Position numbers and translations under genes: made by a program. From Solidesulfovibrio carbinolicus (lineage in GTDB: Bacteria; Desulfobacterota; Desulfovibrionia; Desulfovibrionales; Desulfovibrionaceae), in contig NZ_CP026539.1 in assembly GCF_004135975.1 (NCBI RefSeq), positions 1 through 64,000 of the forward strand: a stretch of DNA of 64,000 bases, in the 5' to 3' direction. The notes below the pieces were generated by a model. The model did no database searches. It was not told where the DNA came from and saw nothing but the letters and a program-made list of their open reading frames with translations. The stretch's first letter is position 1, and each line of letters begins with the position of its first letter. Positions 8,935 to 17,735 of this stretch are shown here, piece after piece.

Positions 8935-9660
8935 TTATTGGCTTCTGTGTTTGAGCCTCCAGCTGTCGTTGCCGGTCTCGATGATCTCGCAATGATGGGT
9001 CACCCGATCCAAGAGCGCCGTGGTCATCTTGGCGTCGCCAAAGACTTGGCCCCACTCGCCAAAGGTCAGGTTGGTCGTCACCAGGACCGACGTCCGTTCG
9101 TAGAGCTTTGAGAGCAGGTGGAACAGCAGCTGTGCGCTCACGCGGGAAAACGGCAGATAGCCAAGCTCGTCGAGCACGACGATATCCGTTCGGCACAGCT
9201 GGTTGGCCAGGCGGCCGCCCTTGCCGGCAAGCTTCTCCTGCTCCAGGAGGTTGGCGAGGTCCACGAGGTTGAAGAACCTGGCGCGCGCGCCATTCCGGAC
9301 CGCTTGGCCGGCGATGGCTATGGCCAAGTGCGTCTTGCCGGTGCCCGTACCGCCGACGAAAACGATGTTCTTGCGGGCTTCCAGGAAGCTTCCTTCATAA
9401 AGGGAGCGGATGTGGAGTTCATCGACGGGTGAGGCGGCAAAGGCAAAGGAATCAAGGTCCTTGTAGACAGGAAACCGGGCTTGGCCGAGTTGGTAGCGGA
9501 TAGCCCGTAACCGTCGTTGCGCGGTTTCGGCCTCCAGGAGTTCCAGCAACGCCTGTTCCACGGTGACCGGCCCCGGCCGATCCAACAGCTCTTTGTATCC
9601 GGCGAGCATGCCGGTCAGATTGAGTTCCCGCAGATGCTCTAGGATGGCGCTACGCGACAT
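8935..9660 (-). CDS. istB: IS21 IstB helper ATPase
   Basis: The IS21-family AAA+ transposition helper, 241 aa from the ATG at 9660. It has Walker [12 protein letters not shown], Walker [13 protein letters not shown], sensor [15 protein letters not shown], and a C-terminal [15 protein letters not shown] segment. Its start lies within the last codons of istA (11-bp overlap), which suggests translational coupling. IstB assists the IstA transposase in target selection and strand transfer. It appears intact. Confidence 0.95.
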   Translation of the reverse strand: MSRSAILEHLRELNLTGMLAGYKELLDRPGPVTVEQALLELLEAETAQRRLRAIRYQLGQARFPVYKDLDSFAFAASPVDELHIRSLYEGSFLEARKNIVFVGGTGTGKTHLAIAIAGQAVRNGARARFFNLVDLANLLEQEKLAGKGGRLANQLCRTDIVVLDELGYLPFSRVSAQLLFHLLSKLYERTSVLVTTNLTFGEWGQVFGDAKMTTALLDRVTHHCEIIETGNDSWRLKHRSQ

Positions 9661-11161
9661 GGCGAGTCTCCTGCAGCAGTTTGTCATAACGGGAGCAATC
9701 GGCCACCGGCTCCTGGTTGAGCATCAGTTTTTGCGGCAGGACGACCACCGCCTCCTCAGGACGTTTCCCCTCTTGGGAAAGCAGGCTGAGCACCACGTCC
9801 TTACTGACGGTGTTTGCGGCCAACGCCCTGCCGCAGGCATCGGCCACGGCGAGCAAGCCATATTGCGGTACCGCGCACAGAATGGCCACGAACTGACGAT
9901 CCCAGTCCGAAAACCGGGAAAGCGCCTCGCGCATGCGGGTCAGCTCCGGCGGCAAATCCCAGTGTTGAAACGGTGCGCCATTGCGCAACGCACCGGGTTT
10001 ACGCTGCAGCACCGGCAGATAGTGCCAAGGATCGAACATCGTCTTGCCTCGGCCGAACTGACGGTCATAGAAAGCTATCGCCTTGCCCTGACTGATGATT
10101 TTTATCTTGTCTGCATAAGCGCGAACAGTGACGGTCCGACCGACCTCGCTGACAGGGACGCTGTAGTGGTTGCGATCGTAGCGCACCAGGGATGTGCGTG
10201 AAACGCGAGCTTCATCGGCGGCATACCCGTCGAAGGGACGGGGGACCGCCAGGAGATGCCGTCGTTCCTCGGCAAACACCTCCATTATCAGCTTGTCCTG
10301 CTGGGTCGGATGGCGACGGGTTCGGGCCTGTTCGAGACACTTTTCGCGCAGGATTTCATTGAGTTCCACAAAATCCTTTGCAGCCAGTCGAGGCGTGAAG
10401 AACTGTTCCCGGACCAGGCCGACCTGCCGTTCCACTTGGCCTTTCTCCCAACCGGCGGCAGGCGTACAGGCCACCGGCTCAAACAGGTAGTGGGAACAGA
10501 GCTGTTCAAAGCGCTCGTTGAAGTCTCGATCTTTGCCGATAAGGATCTTCTTCACGGCCGTCTTCATGTTGTCGTAAATGCCGCGCCTCGTTACGCCACC
10601 AAAAAACTCGAAAGCCCGCATGTGAGCGTCGAAAACCATCTCTTGGGTTTCTCGAGGGTAGGCGACGACAAAACACATCCGGCTGTAGCAGAGCCGGACA
10701 TGCGCCACCTTCACCCGCGCCGGCAATCCGCCAAGCAGGACGTCCTCATGGCTCCAATCGAATTGAAACGCTTCTCCAGGCGAGAAAACCAGGGGAACAA
10801 AAGCTTGATTCGTCAAGAGTTGCTGTTCACGTCGCCATGCTCTGACGTAGCGTTGAACATTGTCGTAGGAACCAGCGTAACCTTCTTGCTTGATCTCCTC
10901 GTAAAGTCGCTTTGCAGAACGACGCTGTCTTTGTGGAAGATTTTTATCCTCCTCGAGGCGTTTTTCCAAAGAAGGAACAAACGCGCCAAGCATGGGCCTT
11001 GGCTGGATACGGCGTTCGTAGTGCAGCTTAATAACATCCTCTCGGAGGATCTTCCGAACGGTATTCTTGGATAACCTCAGTTCTCGTGCGATCTGTTTAA
11101 TGGATTTTCCATCTCGTCGCGCCGCCAGCCGGACCTTTTTGATCGTCTCCACTATCAGCAT
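9650..11161 (-). CDS. istA: IS21 IstA transposase
   Basis: A DDE transposase of the IS21 family, about 503 aa from the ATG at 11161 ([20 protein letters not shown]). It has an N-terminal HTH ([19 protein letters not shown]), an integrase-core domain beginning at [11 protein letters not shown] (first catalytic Asp), [10 protein letters not shown] (second Asp region), and the [10 protein letters not shown] motif carrying the catalytic Glu, then a C-terminal domain. Full length. A truncated identical copy lies at 48100-48865. Confidence 0.95.
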   Translation of the reverse strand: MLIVETIKKVRLAARRDGKSIKQIARELRLSKNTVRKILREDVIKLHYERRIQPRPMLGAFVPSLEKRLEEDKNLPQRQRRSAKRLYEEIKQEGYAGSYDNVQRYVRAWRREQQLLTNQAFVPLVFSPGEAFQFDWSHEDVLLGGLPARVKVAHVRLCYSRMCFVVAYPRETQEMVFDAHMRAFEFFGGVTRRGIYDNMKTAVKKILIGKDRDFNERFEQLCSHYLFEPVACTPAAGWEKGQVERQVGLVREQFFTPRLAAKDFVELNEILREKCLEQARTRRHPTQQDKLIMEVFAEERRHLLAVPRPFDGYAADEARVSRTSLVRYDRNHYSVPVSEVGRTVTVRAYADKIKIISQGKAIAFYDRQFGRGKTMFDPWHYLPVLQRKPGALRNGAPFQHWDLPPELTRMREALSRFSDWDRQFVAILCAVPQYGLLAVADACGRALAANTVSKDVVLSLLSQEGKRPEEAVVVLPQKLMLNQEPVADCSRYDKLLQETRHVA

Positions 11162-11280
11162 CTCCTCGTGGTACCCCTTGTGCCTCTGGTGATCCAAGAC
11201 ATCTAAGGGGGCTGCCGAGGGGGTCAATTTTCGACGCTGATTTCGCCCTCAATGGGGTCAATATTCCATGCTGGTAGACA

Positions 11281-11353
11281 TCTCGGCTTAGCCGGCAAAC
11301 CCTCATAGCCCGTAGACGGACCGCCGTGAAGGTGGGGCCGCCTTGGCGCTTAC
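11281..11353 (-). mobile_element. 73-bp IS66-type end fragment
   Basis: On the minus strand it begins GTAAGCGCCAAGGCGG, the GTAA-type start of IS66 termini, and matches 37902-37974 over 73 bp with two mismatches. It abuts the IS21 right end on one side and an IS5-family end on the other. The family is assigned from the terminus only. Confidence 0.6.
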
Positions 11354-11545
11354 CTTTCAACCTAAAAAAAGCCGTTCTAAAGGCTGCATGCTGAGGATAA
11401 GTGCCTCCTTTGGCGGCGAAAGCAGCCAAAGGAGGTGATAAATCGCCTGAGATCGGCGGAAAATCACGCAAAACTGCCGATCTTCCCCTCGAAAAAGACC
11501 AGAAAGACGGAATTCAGGGACCTCAAAGAATTGTGCAGTGGTCTC
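11354..11545 (+). mobile_element. IS5-family element end fragment
   Basis: About 190 bp that match, as reverse complement, the left end of the complete IS5-type element at 60410-61680: the last codons of its transposase (FNLKKAVLKAAC), the noncoding tail, and the terminus ending TGTGCAGTGGTCTC at 11545. The rest of the element is missing; the break at 11353/11354 is an IS66-type end. Confidence 0.85.
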
Positions 11546-11727
11546 AGAGAGGGCAACTGTTTGGATTTGTTAGTCAGTGATATTTTGCTTGATTTCTCGT
11601 ATGCTTTTTTTCATGATAACAGAGCCTACCCTATGAATCTGGCTCCAGGCCTTTGTGAAATTTCCTCTTGCATGATATTTGTTCTTTGAAAACGGCATGT
11701 TGAGTGGCAGGATGTTGTAAAAACTAC
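11546..11727. other. AT-rich spacer, no gene seen
   Basis: No coding signal recognised between the IS5 terminus and the IS1182 relic. Confidence 0.5.
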
Positions 11728-13010
11728 AACTTTTGGAACAACGCTACGAACAAACTCCTCCTGCTGCCCGCCCCAACCTAGACAACTGGCTTCACCAGGA
11801 GTACTTGCTTGGACCATTTTTTATATAGTTGATACCCTTGATCTAAAGCCGTGCCTTCATCGGTTTCGCGACAATGGCCAGAGCAGTGCAGCCTTCATTC
11901 GACTTCTCAAGATCGTGCTCTACACTTAATGCGTAATTGTTCCCTCCAGTTGCAAAATTCCCAGGCAGTCTTTGATGAGGTCGCCTTCCGGTGGTTGTTG
12001 GCCAACAGCTGCCCCGACTTCCGGACCATCGCTACGTTTCGTCGCGAGCACCTTGAGAATATCAAGTCGTTGTTCTTCAATATGTTCTCATGTGCATACA
12101 GGCCGGGATGGTCAGGGTTAGGATCGTGACTCTAGGTTGGAGCCGATGCCGCCTTGGATCGAACTGGACCTGGAAAAATCTTGCCGAGCAGGACAAGTCG
12201 CTTTTTGCCGAGGTGGAGTCCCTGCTTTGGCGCGCCGAGAATACCGCCAAGGGCGTTACGGCTCATGGGCGTCTTAGCTCTGATTCAGTGCGTCAAGGCT
12301 GAATTTGATGCCAGACAAGGGAACGGACCAGGGAGTAGGAAGCCACTTTCAAGGAGAGAGAACAAAAAGAGCTGGAGGTCGACAATAACAAGTGAAAGAC
12401 CAAATCACTAGATGAGAACTGGAGAACGCGCACAAGGCCCAACTGACGGCCCCGGAACGGCAGATTATGAAGACGCACAAGGGGTTCATATAAGGGTGCA
12501 ACGTCTAGGCCATGGTGAGTTAAGACCGGATTATGGTGGCTTTTAACCTAGTGCAAGAGCACAACGACTTCGGCCAATTGGCGTCGATGGTAGAATCGGC
12601 CAAGGGAAACCTATACGATATCCGTGAGAAATAGGGTAGTCAACTGACCGATACAGGTTATTACAGCGAGGATAATCTGGGGAGCCTGTCAGGTCCGAGT
12701 TGCCCGGTCCGTACGTTGCCGCGAAGCAAGGTCATAAGTAGCGGGTGGAAGTCGAACCTTAGCTCAGGAGCCGGCTCCAAAAAATCTGACTCGCCGGCAG
12801 CACATCGAGCGTAAGTTCATGACTAGAGTGGGCAAGAAGATGTATAAGCTCCGGGGCAGGTCGTGGAAGCAGTATTCGGCTAAGCCAAGGACTGCCTGGG
12901 CTTGCCCGGTTCCTTCTGTGCGAGTTGGCCAAGGTAAAGGGAGTATTAAACCCTGGTGCCTGCCCCATACCTGCTCAAGCTTTAACAGGTATGAACTCGC
13001 TGTCGGGTAG
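11728..13010 (+). pseudogene. Deeply eroded IS1182-family transposase
   Basis: Pieces of an IS1182-type DDE transposase appear in order but in different frames with many stops: NLDNWLHQEYLL (N-terminus, about 11780); VAFRWLLANSCPDFRTIATF and RREHLENIKSLFFNMFS (about 11980-12090); CIQAGMVR and NLAEQDKSLFAEVESLLWRA (12090-12240); RQIMKTHKGFI (12460); NLVQEHNDFGQLASMVE (12545-12600); TGYYSEDNLGSL (12655-12690); MTRVGKKMYKLRGR (12818-12860); and a C-terminal LAKVKG-like remnant (about 12930). No full frame survives, so this is one of the oldest insertions in the window. Family assignment rests on motif order recognised by eye. Confidence 0.7.
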
Positions 13011-13338
13011 ACATCGAAACGGAGGAATCGACCCGATTGCTCCGTAAATAACGATCTAGAATCCATGACTGCACGGCACGAGAGCCCGAGCGGCCCTTAT
13101 AGTTTTTTGGAGATGGACACGAAAATGGGATCGTCGCTGAATGGGTGAACAACCTTCGTGAGACAGGCTCAACAAGCAACGCATCGCTTTATTTAAAGCC
13201 TATCTGCATCGACAGGAGGCTGGTTCAATAAGCCGGAAACTACCAGAAGGGAGCCCCGGACAGCACGACATGACGGGGGCACTTGCGTTCCACGAAGTTT
13301 TGAAAACTGCGGAAATTTGTACCGCTACGAAAGGAATC
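13011..13338. other. Leader of the glycan operon, no gene seen
   Basis: No supported gene. An in-frame ATG at 13270 would extend the epimerase by 23 residues, but those residues do not resemble the family. AAAGGA at about 13329 is the ribosome-binding site for the ATG at 13339. Confidence 0.5.
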
Positions 13339-14349
13339 ATGAACATTCTTGTTACTGGCGCGGCTGGATTTATCGGATTTCATCTTTGCCGTCGCTTCCT
13401 CTCCCTCGGTTACGCCGTCACCGGCCTCGATAACCTGAGCAACTATTATTCGGTCACACTCAAAAAAGACCGGCTGGCTCTGCTGGAGCCCAACGCGAAA
13501 TTTTCTTTCGTTCAAGCCGACATGGCCGACCGTCAGGCCATGGATCGGCTCTTTAACGCCGGCGGCTTCACTCATGTGGTGAACCTTGCCGCCCAGGCTG
13601 GCGTCCGCCATAGTCTGACGCACCCTGATGACTACATCAACGCCAATATTCTCGGATACTTCAATATCCTCGAGAACTGTCGTCAGCACAAGGTCGGGCA
13701 TTTTGTTTTCGCCTCTTCGAGTTCCGTCTACGGTTTGAATACGAAGATGCCCTTTTCCATCCACGACAATGTGGACCATCCAATAAGCCTCTACGCGGCC
13801 TCGAAGAAGTCCAACGAGCTGATGGCTCACTCCTACAGCTACCTTTTCGGCCTGCCCTGTACTGGACTTCGTTTTTTCACAGTCTACGGTCCTTGGGGCC
13901 GGCCCGACATGGCACTGTTTCTGTTCACCAAGGCGATTTTGGAGAATAAGCCTATCCAGGTCTTCAACCATGGCAAGATGGAACGGGATTTTACCTACAT
14001 AGACGACATTGTTGAAGGTGTGGTCAGGGTTACGCAAAATGCGGCTGTGCCGAACACGGCCTGGAATCCCGCCGCGCCCGACCCGGGGTCCAGCACGGCT
14101 CCGTACCGGCTCTATAACATCGGTAATAACAACAGCGTCACGCTGATTCGTTTCGTCGCGGCTATCGAAGACGCCGTAGGCAAGAAGGCCCTCATGGAAA
14201 TGTTACCGCTACAGCCGGGCGATGTGCCGGCCACCCGGGCAGATGTAAACGATCTGATCCAAGATGTCGGATTTCGACCCGGCACGGACATTGAGACGGG
14301 CATCGCCCATTTCGTTGCATGGTATCTGGAGTATTACGACCTGAATTGA
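13339..14349 (+). CDS. NAD-dependent nucleotide-sugar epimerase, UDP-glucuronate 4-epimerase type
   Basis: An extended SDR enzyme of 336 aa from the ATG at 13339. The Rossmann glycine motif GAAGFIG is at 7-13, the catalytic SSSVYG serine near 130, and YAASK at 152-156. The NLAAQAGVRHSL and GPWGRPDMALFLFTKAIL segments are characteristic of the CapI/LspL-type UDP-glucuronate 4-epimerases that supply UDP-galacturonate. It is first in a same-strand run of glycan genes; 290 bp separate it from the GT2 gene. A uronic acid product would fit the AsnB-type enzymes downstream, which could convert a uronate to a uronamide (inference). Confidence 0.88.
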   Translation: MNILVTGAAGFIGFHLCRRFLSLGYAVTGLDNLSNYYSVTLKKDRLALLEPNAKFSFVQADMADRQAMDRLFNAGGFTHVVNLAAQAGVRHSLTHPDDYINANILGYFNILENCRQHKVGHFVFASSSSVYGLNTKMPFSIHDNVDHPISLYAASKKSNELMAHSYSYLFGLPCTGLRFFTVYGPWGRPDMALFLFTKAILENKPIQVFNHGKMERDFTYIDDIVEGVVRVTQNAAVPNTAWNPAAPDPGSSTAPYRLYNIGNNNSVTLIRFVAAIEDAVGKKALMEMLPLQPGDVPATRADVNDLIQDVGFRPGTDIETGIAHFVAWYLEYYDLN

Positions 14350-14638
14350 TTGCTTGGAACACGGTAAAATGACCGTCAAACCTGTCGGCCCGAACGGTTG
14401 CGTTCCGAGTTGGGATAATAAACTGCACAGCGACGATCTCAGCCAAACGCCTCCTGGTAGTCACTTCATTGCCGACCGTTTATAGCTCGTTCCAAGGCGT
14501 TGAATATTTGGGCAGAAAAGACAGAAGACCGTTTGCCAACGCGCCTCTGGTCTTTAGACCAAACATGTAACTCGCTTGCTGCCAGTAAGCATAAGTAAAA
14601 CAGGGAGCGTTCGTCCTGGCGGACGTCAAGGATTTCTC
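14350..14638. other. Spacer between epimerase and GT2
   Basis: No gene recognised. It contains a small perfect palindrome TGGTCTTTAGACCA (about 14546-14559) that lacks a following T run. AAGGA before 14639 is the GT2 ribosome-binding site. Confidence 0.45.
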
Positions 14639-15700
14639 ATGCTTCATGGAAAAACAGTCGCGGTCGTTATCCCAGCCTATCAAGAGGCCCAGCAAATACT
14701 GAAGGTCGTGCGCGCCCTGCCCGCTTTCGTGGACAAGATCGTCGTGGTCGACGACTGTTCCAGCGACGGGACGTCCGAGGTGGTCTTGCGTTTCATGGAG
14801 CAGCACCCCGAAACGAGCGTGCTGCCCATGGCCGTCAAAAGCCGAAAGACCCCGTCCACGGCCGAGGCCGAGGCGAAGATGATTCCGGCGGACGTGCTCA
14901 GCCCGGACCCCCTGCGCGACCGCATCATTTTGCTGCGCAACGTCCAAAACGGCGGCGTCGGCGCGGCGGTGGCCCGGGGGTATCTGTGGTGCCGGGAACA
15001 TCGCATCGCCTGCGCCGCCGTCATGAACGGCGACGCCCAGATGGACCCCGAGGAACTGGAGTCGATTTGCGGCCCGGTCGTCGACGACGGCGTGGATTAC
15101 GTCAAAGGCAACCGGCTGATCCACCGTTCGGCCTGGCTCGTCATTCCCAAGGTCCGCTACATCGGGAACTCCATCCTGTCGCTGCTGACCAAGATCGCTT
15201 CGGGCTACTGGCGCATCTCCGACACCCAGACCGGCTACACGGCCATTTCGCTTAAAGCCATGGATGCCTTGCGCCTTGAAGATATTTACAAAAGCTACGG
15301 CATGCCCAACGACATGCTCGTAAAACTCAACATTGCCTATTGTACGATTCGGGAAATCGAAATAACGCCACTGTATAATGTTGGCGAACAGTCAAAAATG
15401 AACATTATGCGCGTCATACCGCGCATCAGCGCCCTGCTTGTAAAGTCATTTTTCAAAAGACTATATATAAAGTATTTTTTCAGGGATTTTCACCCGCTGT
15501 TCATTCTTTACCACCTTTCCTTCTTTCTCCTGCTTGTCGATATCCCCGTTCTGCTGGAATTGTGTTCCAGAACGGTCAACGGCGGACCGTACCCCATATC
15601 CCTTTTGGCCCTTTTGGCCGTGCTGTCCATCAGTGGCTTCCAGTCCCTGATTTTTGCCATGTGGATGGATATTCTCGACAACGAACGGCTTTACAAGTGA
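14639..15700 (+). CDS. GT2-family glycosyltransferase with C-terminal membrane helices
   Basis: 353 aa from the ATG at 14639 (ribosome-binding site AAGGA). It has a GT-A fold with VAVVIPAYQEAQQI at the N-terminus, VVVDDCSSDGTS, and the metal/nucleotide motif GDAQMD near residue 132. The C-terminus has two hydrophobic helices (about 275-300 and 315-340). This layout resembles polyprenyl-phosphate glycosyltransferases that charge a lipid carrier with a sugar. It could initiate a repeat unit or make a lipid-linked donor. A 27-bp gap to the following fusion gene suggests one transcript. An upstream in-frame start at 14576 is less likely. Confidence 0.85.
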   Translation: MLHGKTVAVVIPAYQEAQQILKVVRALPAFVDKIVVVDDCSSDGTSEVVLRFMEQHPETSVLPMAVKSRKTPSTAEAEAKMIPADVLSPDPLRDRIILLRNVQNGGVGAAVARGYLWCREHRIACAAVMNGDAQMDPEELESICGPVVDDGVDYVKGNRLIHRSAWLVIPKVRYIGNSILSLLTKIASGYWRISDTQTGYTAISLKAMDALRLEDIYKSYGMPNDMLVKLNIAYCTIREIEITPLYNVGEQSKMNIMRVIPRISALLVKSFFKRLYIKYFFRDFHPLFILYHLSFFLLLVDIPVLLELCSRTVNGGPYPISLLALLAVLSISGFQSLIFAMWMDILDNERLYK

Positions 15701-15727
15701 CCCCCTTTGGTCCTGGAAGGATGATCC

Positions 15728-17692
15728 ATGTGCGGGATTTTCGGTTTCGTCGCGCGGCCTGACAGTACGCTTGGACAAGAGCAGGCGCGAAAGGCTCTGC
15801 AAACCCTGGTTCGCCTGTCGGAACGCCGGGGACGGGAGGCCTCCGGTCTGGCCGCCCGTCTGGATGACCGGATCTGGCTGCACAAAGCGCCGCTGACCGC
15901 CTCCCGCCTGCTGACCCGGCCCGAGGTCACCACGTTTCTGGATGCGGCCATCCCCGAGGCGTTCCCGCAGGCCCAAGGCTCCCTGCGGGCCATCATCGGC
16001 CATGCCCGTCTGACCACCAACGGTTTCCAGGGCATCCGGGGCAACAACCAGCCCGTGGCCGCCGGCGGCGTGGTCGGCATCCACAACGGCATCATCGTCA
16101 ACGTCGACACCCTGTGGCGCGCCCATCCCGAACTGACCCGCCACACCGACGTCGACACGGAATTGTTCATGGCCCTGCTCGGCGATCGCCTGGGGAAAGG
16201 GGAATCCCTGGCCGACGCCCTGTCCGGGGTCTACGGGGAGATCGAGGGCTCGGCCTCGGTGGCCCTGCTGTTCGAAGACCGCGACGCCCTGGCCCTGGCC
16301 TCCAATACCGGTTCCCTCCACGTCTGCCTGGCCGACGACCGGCGGTTGGCCTTTTTTGCTTCCGAAGGCCCCTTTCTTGACGGCTTGCTGGCCGAAAAAG
16401 CCATCGCCGACGCCCTGGGGGGGCACACCGTGCGCCAGGTCGCGGCCGGACAGGCCCTGGCCCTGGACCTCGCCAGCCTGGAGCCGACCTGGTTCGGCCT
16501 GGACCGGGATTCCCGGACCGGACCGGAGATCCATGTCCGCTCGCGTCCCGTCGCCCTCTTCGACACCATCGAGGCCGAGGAAGAAGCCCGCCGTTCACTG
16601 CCCCGCTGCACCCGCTGCATTTTGCCCGAGACCATGCCGTACATCGAGTTCGACGAACAAGGCGTGTGCAACTACTGCCACGGCTACAAGCCCATCGAAC
16701 GGTTGGGACGCCCCGCCCTGGAACGGGTGGTTCGCGGCTTCAAGCCCGGGGCCACGGCCGATTGCGTGGTGGCCTTCAGCGGCGGGCGCGACAGCAGCTA
16801 TTGCCTGCATTACGCCGTCAAGGAACTGGGGCTGCGCTGCATCGCCTACACCTACGACTGGGGCATGGTGAACGACCTGGCCCGGCGCAATCAGGCCCGG
16901 GTCACGGGCAAGCTCGGCGTGGAACACATCATCATTTCCGCCGACATCAAGCGCAAGCGCCGCAACATCCGCATGAACGTCGAGGCCTGGCTGCGCAAAC
17001 CCGACCTGGGGCTCATTCCGCTCTTCATGGCCGGGGACAAGCAATTCTTTTACTGGGCCAACGTGCTCAAAAAGGAAACGGGCATCGAAAATTCCATCTG
17101 GGCCGAGAACCAGTTGGAGCGGACCCACTTCAAGGTCGGATTTTGCCGCATTGCTTCAGGCAATTGCAAGAAGCGGATCTATAAAATGTCCGCCGCCGAC
17201 CGCATGCGGCTGGCGGCCTATTACAGCAAAAACTTCCTCAAAAATCCGGCCTACTTGAATTCTTCGATCCTGGACACCATCACCTCGTATATTTCCTACT
17301 ACGTCATCCCCCACGACTATACGTGGTTTTACGATTACGTGGGCTGGGAAGAAAACAGCGTCAACGACATCCTGTTTAATCAATACGACTGGGAGCTTGA
17401 TCCGGAATCGACCACGACCTGGCGTATCGGCGATGGAACGGCCGCCTTTTACAATTTCATCTACTACACCGTGGCCGGGTTCACCGAGAACGACACCTTC
17501 CGCAGCAACCAGATCCGTGAGGGGCAAATCACCAGGGAACGCGCCCTGGCCCTGGCAGCCGAGGAAAACCGTCCCCGGTACCAGGGAATCATGAACTATT
17601 GCCAACTCATCGGCGTGGATTTCGACATGGCGCTCAGCGCCATTAACGCCATGCCCAAACTCTACCCCCTCTCCCGGGAGCGGACCGCGTGA
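15728..17692 (+). CDS. Fusion: class II glutaminase plus WbpG/PseA-type N-acetyl-sugar amidotransferase
   Basis: 654 aa in two domains. Residues 1 to about 285 form an Ntn-type glutamine amidotransferase: catalytic Cys2 after the start Met (MCGIFGF), RGREASGLA, GHARLTTNG, and VVGIHNGIIVN. From about 290 there is a sugar amidotransferase/PP-loop ATPase: CTRC (294/297) and CNYC (314/317) forming a probable metal site, the ATP pyrophosphatase loop SGGRDSS at about 351-357, and FCRIASGNCKKRI. WbpG/PseA relatives use ammonia to amidinate acetamido sugars, and WbpG normally gets it from a separate class I glutaminase (HisH2). Here a class II glutaminase is built in. The ribosome-binding site AAGGATGATCC fixes the start. 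Part of the 14.6-24 kb operon. Domain calls are strong; the sugar substrate is unknown. Confidence 0.88.
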   Translation: MCGIFGFVARPDSTLGQEQARKALQTLVRLSERRGREASGLAARLDDRIWLHKAPLTASRLLTRPEVTTFLDAAIPEAFPQAQGSLRAIIGHARLTTNGFQGIRGNNQPVAAGGVVGIHNGIIVNVDTLWRAHPELTRHTDVDTELFMALLGDRLGKGESLADALSGVYGEIEGSASVALLFEDRDALALASNTGSLHVCLADDRRLAFFASEGPFLDGLLAEKAIADALGGHTVRQVAAGQALALDLASLEPTWFGLDRDSRTGPEIHVRSRPVALFDTIEAEEEARRSLPRCTRCILPETMPYIEFDEQGVCNYCHGYKPIERLGRPALERVVRGFKPGATADCVVAFSGGRDSSYCLHYAVKELGLRCIAYTYDWGMVNDLARRNQARVTGKLGVEHIIISADIKRKRRNIRMNVEAWLRKPDLGLIPLFMAGDKQFFYWANVLKKETGIENSIWAENQLERTHFKVGFCRIASGNCKKRIYKMSAADRMRLAAYYSKNFLKNPAYLNSSILDTITSYISYYVIPHDYTWFYDYVGWEENSVNDILFNQYDWELDPESTTTWRIGDGTAAFYNFIYYTVAGFTENDTFRSNQIREGQITRERALALAAEENRPRYQGIMNYCQLIGVDFDMALSAINAMPKLYPLSRERTA

Positions 17693-17735
17693 GCCGCCCG
17701 CCGCGTCTCTTGCGCCGCAACCAAGGTTTCCCGCC

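Larger units (their letters stand above)
8836..11280 (-). mobile_element. Complete IS21-family element (2445 bp)
   Basis: Ends are TGTCAAACAGCACCG at the left and TGTCTACCAGCATGG (reverse complement) at the right, each followed by further repeats containing ATTGACCCC, the multiple terminal repeats typical of IS21. It encodes istA and istB in the usual overlapping order on the minus strand, both intact. It lies inside an IS66 tnpA. I saw no matching target duplication because the other flank is a different IS66-type end. The right-hand 885 bp recur at 48100-48984. Confidence 0.93.

Noticed and set aside
11700-11735. Hairpin GTTGTA...TACAAC followed by TTTT as a terminator
   Set aside because: The stem is only 6 bp with little GC and no gene ends just upstream; too weak.
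15461-16534. 357-aa minus-strand open frame over the GT2/fusion junction
   Set aside because: Overlaps two well-supported genes and has compositionally biased sequence.
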